64,000 bases of DNA, taken from the NCBI RefSeq assembly GCF_001428845.1, contig NZ_LMIU01000022.1, positions 186,001-250,000 on the forward strand. Reading direction: 5' to 3'. Origin of the DNA: Achromobacter sp. Root83. Its GTDB lineage: Bacteria; Pseudomonadota; Gammaproteobacteria; Burkholderiales; Burkholderiaceae_B. The translations under genes and the position numbers were made by a program. Positions 1-8,231 of the stretch are shown here, piece after piece (positions within the stretch are counted from its first letter, which is position 1; the number at the start of each line of letters is the position of its first letter). The notes beneath the pieces were generated by a model. That model worked only from the letters and a program-made list of their open reading frames with translations. It was not told where the DNA came from and searched no databases.

Positions 1-3000
1 ATTGCACCACGGCCGCGTCCGCGTAGTCGCCGTAGGTCTGGGTGGAGGCGCCCAGAATGGCGGGCGCGCTGCTGCTTCCGATGGCGCCGCCGCTCCCACC
101 GGCTCCGCCCGTCCCGCCCACGGCCACGGTGAACTGATAGGTGGTCCCGGAATCGTTCACTGGGGAGAGCGAAGAGGTGGCGCCGCTGTTGCCGCCCACC
201 GCGCCACCCAGCCCCCCGGAGCCGCCGATGCTTTGCGCCAGCAGGCCGTCCGCGTCGGCGCCATAGGTGAAGATGTTGCCGTCGCTGTTCAAATTGATCG
301 CGCCGCCGTTGCCGCCTCCGCCGCCCCCGCGGCCGACGGAGACCGAGCCGCGGAAGTCCGTGGTGCTGTCCTCTTCGGTAGCGCTTACCTCCAGGCCGAC
401 CTGGCCGCCCTGCGATGCCCCGCCGCCGCCGCCGATGGACTGCAACAGCGCGGCGCGCGCGCCGTCGCCACGCGTGGTCACCGAGCTGCCCGGGTCTATC
501 GTCAGGCTGGCGGTGCCGCCGTTGCCGCCCGAGTTGCCGCTGCCGCCCAAGGCGATCGTGATCGACACATTGGCGTCGGTATTGATGCTGCGCCCCGTGG
601 CCGATCCCACGCCGCCCGCGCCGCCGCCCCCGCCCACGCTCTGCACCAGAATCGCATTGGCGGAATCGCCCGAGGTGACGATGCTGCTGCCCTGCATGAC
701 CACCGACGCCGTGCCGCCCGTGTTGCCCGCGCCGCCGCTGCCGCCCAGCGACGACTGCAGCGATCCGCCGATGGAGTCGCCCGTGCCGATCACCGTGGAC
801 GTCGCCGATGCGCTGCCGCCCATGCCGCCGCCGCCGCCGATGGACTGCACGATCACGCCCTGCGCATTGGCGCCGCTTGTCGTGACCCCGGCGTTGGCCA
901 GCGTTGCCGTGGCGGTGGACCCTGCCCCACCCGTCGCGCCCGAGCCGCCCATGGCGAAACTGACCGCGACGCCAAACGAAGCGTCTTCGTCGGGAACCGC
1001 GATGGTCAGGGCCTGGGCCACCGACGCGCCGCCGGCCCCGCCTCCGCCGCCCACCGATTGCACGATGACGCCATGCGCATCGCTTGCACCCGTGTTCACG
1101 CTGGCGTTGGAAACGTTGGCGGCCGCCACGCCGCCCGCGCCGCCATTGCCGCCCGTGCCGCCTATCGCGACCGCCATGGAGAACCCCACGCCGGCATCGT
1201 ACGCGGACGCCGCGCCCCCGGTGCCCCCGCCTCCCCCGATGGCTTGCGAAACGATGCCGTAGCCATGATCGCCGCCGGTATAGATCGAGTACCCGCCGAG
1301 GCTGGCCGTTGCCTGGCCACCCGCGCCCCCGCCTCCGCCCGTGCCGCCGATCACCGCCACGCCGTTGGCGCTGCCGCCGTCACCGCCGCCGCCGCCAATG
1401 GCTTGCGCCAGCATGCCGATGGAAGCCGAGCCATACACGTTCAGGTTGCCGCTCTGCTTGAGGTTCACCGTGCCGCCCGCGACAGCGCTTCCGCCAGCGC
1501 CTCCCACTGCAACGAGGCCGGCGCTGGCGCCTGCCGTGCCGCCGCCCCCGCCGATGGCCTGCCCCACGATGCCGTGCGACGATGCGCCAAACGTGGTGAT
1601 GGCGGTGCGGCTGTCGACGTTGACCGTGCCGCTGGCGCCGCCGTTGCCGGCATCGGCGCCGGCATTGCCGAACATCTCGAAATTGCCGCTGGTGGTGCCG
1701 CCGATGCCGCCCATCGACTGCCCCAGGATGCCGATCGAATAATCCCCCTGGGTTTTGATCGAACCGCCGGCGGCGCCCGTCGAGGCATCGCCGGTCGTCA
1801 CACTGATCGTGCCGCCGGCGCCGCCCACGCCTGCGTTTTCCGCCTTGAAATCGACCAGGCCGCTGCTGCTCTCCAAGCCGCCGCCCCCGCCACCGGCGCT
1901 GCGCGCGACGATGCCATGGGATTGCGTGCCGTAGGTGGAAATGCTGGCGCTGCCGCTCATGCCGACGACGACGGTGCCGCCGTTACCGCCGTTGGCGCCG
2001 TTACTGGTTTCGCGCCCGGGGCCGCCGTCGCCGCCTTGGCTGATCACGTTCACGCCTGGCAGGTAGTAGCCGCTGGTGGTGATCGACGAGCCATCGTTCA
2101 GCGTGACGGTCGCCGAAGACAGGGCCGAGCCCCCGACGCCGCCTATCTCGTTGGTGGTGTTGCTCATGGTCATGGGCCCGCCGCCGCCTACGCCGCCCAG
2201 GCCCACCATCACGATGCCGCCGGACAGGGATGCCAGAGTCGTCGGTTCGGGCACGGAATTGCTGGTGACCGAGATCTGCCCGTTGTTGACGGCCGCCATG
2301 GTGCCGAACCCGCCGCCCGGGCCGCCGTTATCGCTGCCGTCGCTGGACGCGAATCCAGCGTTGCCCTGGCTGGTGACGTACAGCCCGCGCACGCCGTTGG
2401 TCAGGAGATTGCTGGTGGCGCCGCCGGGCACATCGACATTGACCTGCACCTTCCCGCTGTTCGTGATGATCGTGGTGCCTGACGGGTTCCCGCCGCCGCC
2501 CGTGCCGCCATAGCCGTTGTCCTTGCCGCCCGCGCCCGCGAGCGATTCCGCGCCGATGCCCCAGGCGTAGCGGCCCGCGCTGCCCGACGACACCGTGACC
2601 GAGCCGGTATTGGTGATATTGACGATATCGCTGTTGCCGCCATTGCCGCCCACTTGGTCGCTGCCCACGGCGCTCATCTGGTCGCCGCCGGTTCCGCCTA
2701 TGCTGGCCCCATAGATGCCCACGCCGCCATAGGGCAGCTTTTGCACCACGACCTGTCCGGTGTTGCTGATGGTGACCGCCGAACCATTGCCGCCGCTGCC
2801 GCCGCTGCCGCCGCCAAAGTTGTCGGGCGGCGTGCCGCCCTTGCCGCCCACCGATGCGCCGTAGATGCCGAACTGCGCGCTGTAGTCGTCCCAGACGCCC
2901 GGCGCGGACCCTTGCGCGCTCTCCACGGGAGAGCCGTTGCTCTCTACCGACTCGTTGTTGGTGATGGTGATCGCGCCGCCCCAGCCGCCGAAGGTGCCGC

Positions 3001-3388
3001 TGTCCTTGCCGTCGGGCGAACCCGTGCCGCCCTTCAGGCGCACCAGCAGCGCCGCCTGCTGGGGGTTGGGGCCCAGATAGCCGTTGTTGACCACGATGTA
3101 GTTGCCGCCATAGCCGCCGTTGTTGGTGCCGGTGCCCGTGCCGCCGGTGTAATCGACGGTCAGGTTGCCGCTATCGGTAGCGCCAACGGTGCACGTCGTC
3201 GCGGAAGAAGAAGAGTTCGCCTGCGGACAGTTGATGTCGGCGTACGCCGGCTGCGCCAGCATCAAGCCAACAGCCGTGGCCGACAGCGACGAAAACCGTC
3301 CAAGATGGGGTCCGGTGGCTCGCAGGCTCTGGCCCAGCAGGGTCGCCACGCCCTTGCGGACGGGCGGGTTGGCAGTCGGCTTCTTCAT
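1..3388 (-). CDS. Gly-rich autotransporter adhesin, N-terminal part (runs off window)
   Basis: This is the first ~1,129 residues of a very long secreted protein; the C-terminus, where a beta-barrel would be expected, lies outside the window. It starts MKKPTANPPVRKG with an extended signal peptide ending near AQPAYA (residue ~50), then a long low-complexity passenger rich in Gly, Ser, Thr, Asn and Val. The motif QSIGGGGGxGG or close variants (QAIGGGGG, QSVGGGGG) recurs about ten times, 150-220 bp apart, which is typical of stacked beta-helix passengers in Bordetella/Achromobacter autotransporters. The start at 3388 gives a good signal peptide. Long open frames on the other strand here are by-products of the Gly-codon bias. 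Type V secretion is inferred from the passenger style, since no barrel is visible. Confidence 0.8.
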   Translation of the reverse strand, partial: MKKPTANPPVRKGVATLLGQSLRATGPHLGRFSSLSATAVGLMLAQPAYADINCPQANSSSSATTCTVGATDSGNLTVDYTGGTGTGTNNGGYGGNYIVVNNGYLGPNPQQAALLVRLKGGTGSPDGKDSGTFGGWGGAITITNNESVESNGSPVESAQGSAPGVWDDYSAQFGIYGASVGGKGGTPPDNFGGGSGGSGGNGSAVTISNTGQVVVQKLPYGGVGIYGASIGGTGGDQMSAVGSDQVGGNGGNSDIVNITNTGSVTVSSGSAGRYAWGIGAESLAGAGGKDNGYGGTGGGGNPSGTTIITNSGKVQVNVDVPGGATSNLLTNGVRGLYVTSQGNAGFASSDGSDNGGPGGGFGTMAAVNNGQISVTSNSVPEPTTLASLSGGIVMVGLGGVGGGGPMTMSNTTNEIGGVGGSALSSATVTLNDGSSITTSGYYLPGVNVISQGGDGGPGRETSNGANGGNGGTVVVGMSGSASISTYGTQSHGIVARSAGGGGGGLESSSGLVDFKAENAGVGGAGGTISVTTGDASTGAAGGSIKTQGDYSIGILGQSMGGIGGTTSGNFEMFGNAGADAGNGGASGTVNVDSRTAITTFGASSHGIVGQAIGGGGGTAGASAGLVAVGGAGGSAVAGGTVNLKQSGNLNVYGSASIGMLAQAIGGGGGDGGSANGVAVIGGTGGGGGAGGQATASLGGYSIYTGGDHGYGIVSQAIGGGGGTGGAASAYDAGVGFSMAVAIGGTGGNGGAGGVAAANVSNASVNTGASDAHGVIVQSVGGGGGAGGASVAQALTIAVPDEDASFGVAVSFAMGGSGATGGAGSTATATLANAGVTTSGANAQGVIVQSIGGGGGMGGSASATSTVIGTGDSIGGSLQSSLGGSGGAGNTGGTASVVMQGSSIVTSGDSANAILVQSVGGGGGAGGVGSATGRSINTDANVSITIALGGSGNSGGNGGTASLTIDPGSSVTTRGDGARAALLQSIGGGGGASQGGQVGLEVSATEEDSTTDFRGSVSVGRGGGGGGNGGAINLNSDGNIFTYGADADGLLAQSIGGSGGLGGAVGGNSGATSSLSPVNDSGTTYQFTVAVGGTGGAGGSGGAIGSSSAPAILGASTQTYGDYADAAVVQ

Positions 3389-3621
3389 CTCTCATCCTTT
3401 GCGGGCAACGGGTTCCACTTGGAACCGAAGACGTATCGATTTTTATCGTTGCCAGAAAGAGAGACTGCTTTTTTTCGACGAAACGTCGATTTATCTCGGC
3501 GGAACGGCTTGCCGCGCGTGTCCGTGGGCGGTCGAGCCCAGTTTTGAACAGAAATGTTTCATCATTCGCCGCGATCGGCGTAACGAATCAAGTCCGATCG
3601 CCTTTGCGAGGGCGGCCGCCA
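3389..3621. promoter_or_regulatory. Upstream region of the autotransporter gene
   Basis: A 233-bp non-coding stretch between the globin-fusion stop and the autotransporter start, both on the minus strand. It has an AT-rich block around 3430-3500 and a perfect 6-3-6 inverted repeat TCGACG-aaa-CGTCGA at 3475-3489 beside a run of T (A on the coding strand). On the minus strand the hairpin is followed by A, not T, so it is not a normal terminator; it may be an operator or mRNA leader stem. Confidence 0.3.
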
Positions 3622-4311
3622 TCAGGCCCTGCAGAACGTGATCTGGAAACTGCCCGGCAGTTCAAAGGCCACGTGGTGCCGCACCTGCGGCTCGATCAGC
3701 ACCTGCTGACCCGCCGTCAGCACGGCCTCGCCGCCGGGCGCATCGTCCAGCGTGAAGCGCAGCACGCCTGCGTGGACCTTGAGCAGGCCCCAGGTGCCGG
3801 CCTTGGTGGAATGGGCCGCCTTCAACGCATCCGGCAGGTTCTCCGGCGTGAATACCGGGCTGTCCTTGTAGGGCCGCACGCCTTCGGGCAAGGTGCCGGG
3901 CAAACTGGGAATGGCGGCGCGCTGCTGCCACACGCTCCACAGCTTGGCGGCGATGCGTTCGGCCATGGCGTCCACCTGCGTCTGCAAGGCCGGGCACCCC
4001 AGCTCCGCCGATGTGCCGTGAAACAGCGCGAGCCAGCGCTGGAACAAGGGCCAGGACAAGTCGGGAATCCGCGCATGCGCGGGAATCGGCGCGCCCTTGA
4101 AGCGGCGCGTGCCCAGCACCAGCGACGACCAGAAGTCGCACAGCATCTCCAGATGGCGGTCCCAATCCGCCACCCGCGCATTGAAGATCGGACCCAGCAC
4201 CTCGTCCTGGCGCACCTTGGCATAGAAGCGGTGGACCAGCCGGTGGATGTCGTCTTCGGTATAGGGGGCTGCCGTTGGGGCGGGAGGTTCGGCAGGGGCG
4301 GGAGGGAACAT
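3622..4311 (-). CDS. Group III truncated haemoglobin fused to a DUF1971 (YeaR/TehB-like) cupin domain
   Basis: A 229-residue two-domain protein. Residues ~15-130 look like a group III truncated globin: HRLVHRFYAKVRQDEVLGPIF at the start, DFWSSLVLGTRRFKG in the middle, and a probable proximal His in PIPAHARIPDL before FQRWLALF. Residues ~140-229 resemble DUF1971: TPENLPDALKAAHSTKAGTWG, then a cupin-like AGQQVLIEPQVRHHVAF. E. coli YeaR, a member of that family, is nitrate/NO-induced, and trHbs often bind O2 or NO, so a nitrosative-stress role is likely but inferred. Start chosen at MFPPAP; upstream in-frame Met codons at 4371 and 4383 add unconserved, Pro/Arg-rich sequence. It lies downstream of, and on the same strand as, the Crp/Fnr regulator. 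Confidence 0.75.
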   Translation of the reverse strand: MFPPAPAEPPAPTAAPYTEDDIHRLVHRFYAKVRQDEVLGPIFNARVADWDRHLEMLCDFWSSLVLGTRRFKGAPIPAHARIPDLSWPLFQRWLALFHGTSAELGCPALQTQVDAMAERIAAKLWSVWQQRAAIPSLPGTLPEGVRPYKDSPVFTPENLPDALKAAHSTKAGTWGLLKVHAGVLRFTLDDAPGGEAVLTAGQQVLIEPQVRHHVAFELPGSFQITFCRA

Positions 4312-4483
4312 GCGGGGCTCGGGCGGAGGGATCGGCCGTCCATTCTCCGGCCCCGCGGCCCGGACGCCCATGACGCAAGTCATTGGCGCGCCGCGGCCGG
4401 GGCGCCAGGCCGCCTGCACCGGACCCCTGCCCGTGCGCGCGTGCCCGTGCGCCGTGCCCCGTGCCCCCGCCCGCGTTCACGTT

Positions 4484-5197
4484 TCAGAACGGCCGGCGCG
4501 CCGTCATGGTCAAGCTGCCCAGATGCGCCAGGTCATGCAGCACCCACTGGCAGCGCTTGCCGCTGATGTAGCCCTGGGCCTGCCAGTCGTTGAGCAGCCG
4601 GCTCAGCGTTTCGGCGCGGATGCCCAGATGCGCGGCAAGCTGGCGCTGGTTCAGCGGCAGCGTCAGCGCGCTGCCCTGTTGCTCCTGCAGCCCCATCAGG
4701 TAATTGGCCAGCCGCTCGGCGGCGGAACTGGAGGTCATCCAGTCGACCCGGTTCACCTGGTCATAGACGGCCTTGCTCAATCCCGCCAGCAGCTTGAGCG
4801 CCAGGTCGGGCCAGCGCCGGCAGGCCTCGTGCAGCCGGTGGCGGCACAGGCGCCAGCATTGCAGGTCGCCGCGGGCCCGCGCCTGCATGGGATAGCGGCC
4901 ATGCGGCATGAACATCGCCGCCTCCGCCATCAACTGGCCAGGTTCGAACACCCGGAAGACGCGCTCGTCGCCGTTGTAGCTGTAGCGCATCACCTCCGCC
5001 TGTCCGCGTTCGATCAGCAGATAGTGGCGCGCCTCGTCGCCTTCCCCGAACAGGATCTGCCCTGCCGTCGCATGCAGCGAGCTGGCGTCGCGCAGCAGAT
5101 CGGCGGCCACGCCCGCCGGCAGTCCGCTCAACAGCGGATGCTTCGCGAGCAGCGCGGCGGCGGCGGCTGGCGGCTCGGGCGGATTGATATTTGTCAT
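4484..5197 (-). CDS. Crp/Fnr-family regulator, DNR-like
   Basis: A 237-residue regulator with a cyclic-nucleotide-like beta-roll (residues ~20-140) and a C-terminal Crp-type winged helix (~160-230). The recognition helix reads RAETLSRLLNDW. It keeps the E-x-x-S-R arrangement that Fnr, Anr and Dnr use to read TTGAT-N4-ATCAA. The N-terminal Cys cluster of Fnr is absent, so an Fe-S oxygen sensor is unlikely; DNR-type (haem/NO) sensing is the better guess. The start at MTNINPPEP is preferred because upstream in-frame sequence is Arg-rich and crosses the divergent promoter region. It is divergent from the ABC importer and just upstream of the globin fusion, so it probably controls both. Confidence 0.85.
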   Translation of the reverse strand: MTNINPPEPPAAAAALLAKHPLLSGLPAGVAADLLRDASSLHATAGQILFGEGDEARHYLLIERGQAEVMRYSYNGDERVFRVFEPGQLMAEAAMFMPHGRYPMQARARGDLQCWRLCRHRLHEACRRWPDLALKLLAGLSKAVYDQVNRVDWMTSSSAAERLANYLMGLQEQQGSALTLPLNQRQLAAHLGIRAETLSRLLNDWQAQGYISGKRCQWVLHDLAHLGSLTMTARRPF

Positions 5198-5253
5198 TCT
5201 GGGCCTTCGGACATGAGTGGGAGAATAAAACGATAATAATTCGTATTTAGAAA
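5184..5253. promoter_or_regulatory. Divergent promoter region with an Fnr-box-like sequence
   Basis: The short gap between the Crp/Fnr gene and the solute-binding-protein gene is AT-rich (for example ATAAAACGATAATAATTCG near 5224-5242). At 5184-5197 the sequence TTGATATTTGTCAT matches 8 of the 10 defined bases of TTGAT-N4-ATCAA, with a perfect left half. It overlaps the regulator's own start codon, which would suit autorepression. The site is a weak match and needs footprinting; the regulator's E-xx-SR helix makes it plausible. Confidence 0.35.
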
Positions 5254-6258
5254 ATGAACGACACTCTGCACACCCGCCGCCGCCTTTGCGCGGCAGCACT
5301 GGGCGCCGCGCTGCTGCCGCGCCTGCCCGCCGCCCGGGCCGCGACACCCCGGCGCCACGCGCAATTGACACTCGCCGGACCGGGGGCCGTGGTCAGCTAT
5401 CCGCTGATGCACATGGCCGCCAAGGGCGCGCTGTCGGACTACACCGACACGCTGCGGTTCCGCCTCTGGCAAACGCCGGACCAGCTGCGCACGCTGCTGG
5501 TGAACCGGGATATCGACTTCAGCGCGGCGCCCAGCACCCTGCCCGCCCTGCTGCACAACCGAGGCATGCCGGTGCGCCTGCTGAACATCTCGGTGTGGGG
5601 CATTCTTTGGCTGGTCAGCCGCGACCCGGCGGTAAAGACCTTCGCCGACCTGGCGGGCCGCGAACTGGTGGTGCCCTTCCAGCGCGACCTGCCCGCCGTC
5701 CTGCTGGACACGTTGCTGGAGGCCCAGACCGCTCGTGGACTGGCCCCCGTCGCCCTGAGGCGCACCCGCGACGCCCAGGACGCGATCGCCCTGGTGCTCA
5801 ACGGCCAGGCCGAACACGTGCTGCTGGTGGAGCCCATGGCGTCGCTGCTGCTGTGGCGCGCGTCGCAGCCCGGCGGCTTGCCGCTGTACCGGGCGCAAAG
5901 CCTGGAGCAGGCCTGGCGCGGCGGCTTTCCCGAGCAGCCCTCGTTGCCGCAGGCCGGCGTCATGGCCGCGGCCGGCGTGGCGGACGACGCCGGCCTGTGC
6001 CTCGCGGTGGACCGGGCCTATACGGAATCGGCGCGCTGGTGCGCCGCCAACCCCGCGGCCTGCGCGGCCCTGGTGCGCGAGCACCTGCCGCATCTGCCCG
6101 CCGCCGCCGTCGAGACCGCGATCCGCAGCACCCGGCTGGAAAGCCGCAGCGCCCGCGACGTCCGGCCCGAACTGGAATCGCTATACCGGCTGCTGGCCAG
6201 CCGCTATCCCCAGGCCATCGGCGGCGATCTGCCGCCAGTGGGCTTCTACGGGCCATGA
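5254..6258 (+). CDS. ABC transporter solute-binding protein (NrtA/SsuA/TauA type), Tat-like signal
   Basis: A 334-residue periplasmic binding protein. The N-terminus MNDTLHTRRRLCAAALGAAL has a twin-arginine-like motif followed by a hydrophobic stretch and an A-R-A cleavage region, so Tat export is likely. The body resembles the NMT1/THI5-like and SsuA/NrtA class: an LRTLLVNRDIDFSAAPSTLPALL segment near residue 75 and the usual two-lobe pattern. Its substrate cannot be read from sequence. Its stop overlaps the permease start (ATGA), so it is the first gene of a tightly coupled operon with permease, ATPase and a CopD-like protein. Confidence 0.8.
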   Translation: MNDTLHTRRRLCAAALGAALLPRLPAARAATPRRHAQLTLAGPGAVVSYPLMHMAAKGALSDYTDTLRFRLWQTPDQLRTLLVNRDIDFSAAPSTLPALLHNRGMPVRLLNISVWGILWLVSRDPAVKTFADLAGRELVVPFQRDLPAVLLDTLLEAQTARGLAPVALRRTRDAQDAIALVLNGQAEHVLLVEPMASLLLWRASQPGGLPLYRAQSLEQAWRGGFPEQPSLPQAGVMAAAGVADDAGLCLAVDRAYTESARWCAANPAACAALVREHLPHLPAAAVETAIRSTRLESRSARDVRPELESLYRLLASRYPQAIGGDLPPVGFYGP

Positions 6259-7040
6259 GCGCGCCAGTCAGCGGGCGCGGCCCCGCACGCACCTCGCGCG
6301 GCTGGAGCGCGGCCGGCGTCCTGCTGTTGCTGCTTGCGTGGCACCTGACCGCCCGCCAGCTCGGCCCCCTGCTGATGGCCACCCCCTGGGACGCGCTGCG
6401 GGCGATCGGCCCGCTGGTGCGCAGCGAGCAGTTCTTCGCCAACGCGGGCATCAGCCTGATGCGTATTGGCGTCGGCGTGCTGGCCGGCGCGTCCATCGGT
6501 TTCACGCTGGGCGTGCTGGCGGGCCACAGCGCACGCCTGCGCGGCTTGATCGAACCCGTGCGCTGGCTGCTGATGGCGATGCCGCCGGTGGTGATGGTGG
6601 TGCTGGCCATGCTGTGGTTCGGCCTGGGATCCCCGATGGTCATCTTCATCACCACGCTGATGATGGCGCCGGGCATGTACGTCAACACCGTCAAGGGCAT
6701 GCTGCACGTGGACCGGCAACTGGTGGAGATGACGCATGTGTACCGCTACGGCGCGTGGCTGCGGCTGCGCCATCTGTACCTGCCCGCATTGAGCGCACCC
6801 CTGCTGGCGGCCTTGCTGATCGCCATGTGCGGCGGCGTGCGGCTGGTCGTCATGGCCGAGGTCCTGGGCGCGGAAAACGGCGTGGGCTACGCCCTGGCCA
6901 ATGCCCGCAGCACCTTCGACACCGCCGAGCTGTTCGCCTGGGTGCTGCTGATCTTTGGCCTGGTCGCCGTGCTGGAGTTCGCGCTGCTGCAGCCGCTGCA
7001 GCGGCGCCTGGGCCGCTGGATGGAGCCCAGCAATGCTTGA
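6255..7040 (+). CDS. ABC transporter permease (SsuC/NrtB-like)
   Basis: A 261-residue inner-membrane permease with about six hydrophobic segments. The segment from LVEMTHVYRYGAWLRLRHLY to LPALSAPLLAALLIA is the cytoplasmic EAA-type loop that docks on the ATPase. Family members (SsuC, TauC, NrtB) pair with SsuA-like binding proteins, matching the upstream gene. The start at 6255 is fixed by the ATGA overlap with the binding-protein stop; the open frame extends far upstream but only as an out-of-frame reading of that gene. It overlaps the ATPase gene by 8 bp. Confidence 0.85.
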   Translation: MSAPVSGRGPARTSRGWSAAGVLLLLLAWHLTARQLGPLLMATPWDALRAIGPLVRSEQFFANAGISLMRIGVGVLAGASIGFTLGVLAGHSARLRGLIEPVRWLLMAMPPVVMVVLAMLWFGLGSPMVIFITTLMMAPGMYVNTVKGMLHVDRQLVEMTHVYRYGAWLRLRHLYLPALSAPLLAALLIAMCGGVRLVVMAEVLGAENGVGYALANARSTFDTAELFAWVLLIFGLVAVLEFALLQPLQRRLGRWMEPSNA

Positions 7041-7731
7041 GATGCAAACGCTATCCCTGAGCTACGGCGCCCAGACCGTGCTGGAACACGTCGACCTGCG
7101 CCTGGCGCCGGGCGAACGGCTGGGCCTGCTGGGCCCCAGCGGCGCGGGCAAGAGCTCGCTGCTGCGTTTGGCCGCGGGCCTGCTGCGGCCCAGCGGGGGC
7201 ACGCTGCGCAACACATTCCGGCACCCGGTGCTGGTGTTCCAGGAACCCCGGCTGCTGCCTTGGCGCAACGCGCTCGACAACGTGGCCCTGCCCTTGCGCG
7301 CCGCCGGCCATCGCGCCGACGACGCACGCGTCATCGCGGGCGGCTGGCTGACCCGCGTGGGCCTGGACGGGGCGGGACAAGCCTGGCCGGCCGAGCTGTC
7401 TGGCGGCATGGCCCAGCGCGTCTCGCTGGCGCGCGCGCTGGCCCTGGAGCCCGATCTGCTGCTGCTGGACGAACCCTTCAGCGCGCTCGACCCCGCCCTG
7501 CGCCATCAGCTTTCCGCCTGCTGCCGCGAAGAGCTGGCCCGGCGCGGCGCCGCCTTGCTCTGCATCAGCCACGACCCGCAGGAACTGCTGGGCCTGGTGG
7601 ACCGCTGCGTCGTGGTCGACCAGGGCCGCGTCACGCCTGTTCCGCTGAGCGGCCCGCGGGGCAGCCCGCAACGCGCGGCCGACGCGGTGCGCCTGCGCGC
7701 CTTACTGCTTGCCACGAGGAATCAACCATGA
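7033..7731 (+). CDS. ABC transporter ATP-binding protein (SsuB/TauB-like)
   Basis: A 232-residue ATPase that powers the adjacent permease. The Walker A is GPSGAGKSS (residue ~36), the Q-loop VFQEPRLLPW, the signature LSGGMAQRVSLARAL, the Walker B LLLLDEPFSALD, and the switch His sits in CISHDPQE. The family's usual length is ~230-270 residues. The start is either Met at 7033 or Met at 7042; the first overlaps the permease stop and is preferred. Its stop overlaps the CopD-like start (ATGA), indicating translational coupling. Confidence 0.88.
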   Translation: MLEMQTLSLSYGAQTVLEHVDLRLAPGERLGLLGPSGAGKSSLLRLAAGLLRPSGGTLRNTFRHPVLVFQEPRLLPWRNALDNVALPLRAAGHRADDARVIAGGWLTRVGLDGAGQAWPAELSGGMAQRVSLARALALEPDLLLLDEPFSALDPALRHQLSACCREELARRGAALLCISHDPQELLGLVDRCVVVDQGRVTPVPLSGPRGSPQRAADAVRLRALLLATRNQP

Positions 7732-8168
7732 CGTATCCCCTGCTTGTCACCGTGCATCTGATGGCCGCGCTGGTCTTCATCGGCACGGTCACTTTCGAAG
7801 TGCTGTTCCTGGAGCCGGTGCAAAAACGCCTGCCCGCCGAGGTCCGCAAGGCGCTATCTCGCGAGCTGGCGCCGCGCGTCCGCGCGGTCATGCCGTGGGT
7901 GCTGCTGGTGCTCTATAGCGCCGGACTGGGCATGGCCTGGCACTACCGCGCCGCGCTCGCCAGCCCCGGCAGCTCGGCGTTCGGCACCCTGCTGCTGATC
8001 AAGATCACCCTGGCGGCCAGCGTGCTTCTGCACGTCATCACCGCCATGACGCTGGCGCGCCGCAAGCGCCTGCACGCCGCCCTGCGCGGACGGGTTCACC
8101 TGAGCGTGTTCTGTCACATGGTCGGCATCGTATTGCTGGCCAAAGCCCTGTTCCATTTCTCCTGGTAA
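7728..8168 (+). CDS. CopD-like four-helix membrane protein
   Basis: A 146-residue integral membrane protein with four predicted helices. Conserved-looking His residues sit in or next to helices: VTVHLMAALVF in the first, LLHVITAMTLARR in the third, and FCHMVGIVLLAKALFHF in the fourth. This pattern matches the short CopD-family proteins, whose longer members act in copper resistance or uptake; these His residues could bind copper or haem. It is translationally coupled to the ATPase, so it is probably part of the uptake system. Copper as substrate is an inference from family name and His content only. Confidence 0.65.
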   Translation: MTYPLLVTVHLMAALVFIGTVTFEVLFLEPVQKRLPAEVRKALSRELAPRVRAVMPWVLLVLYSAGLGMAWHYRAALASPGSSAFGTLLLIKITLAASVLLHVITAMTLARRKRLHAALRGRVHLSVFCHMVGIVLLAKALFHFSW

Positions 8169-8175
8169 CGCCCAA

Positions 8176-8203
8176 GGCCGGCTCCTTTCAATGCGAGCCG
8201 GCC
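8176..8203 (+). terminator. Intercistronic hairpin between the CopD-like and TonB-receptor genes
   Basis: A perfect 9-bp stem (GGCCGGCTC at 8176-8184, GAGCCGGCC at 8195-8203) with a 10-nt loop lies in the 63-bp gap. No T-run follows, so it is more likely an mRNA-processing or partial attenuation hairpin that lets receptor and ABC levels differ than a full terminator. Confidence 0.4.
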
Positions 8204-8231
8204 CAAGACCGCTCTTCGTGGAATCCTTTCG

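Noticed and set aside
2..2482. An 826-residue Ala/Arg-rich open frame on the plus strand
   Set aside because: It is the antisense of the Gly-rich autotransporter. Gly codons (GGN) read back as Ala/Pro codons, so a long open frame follows automatically.
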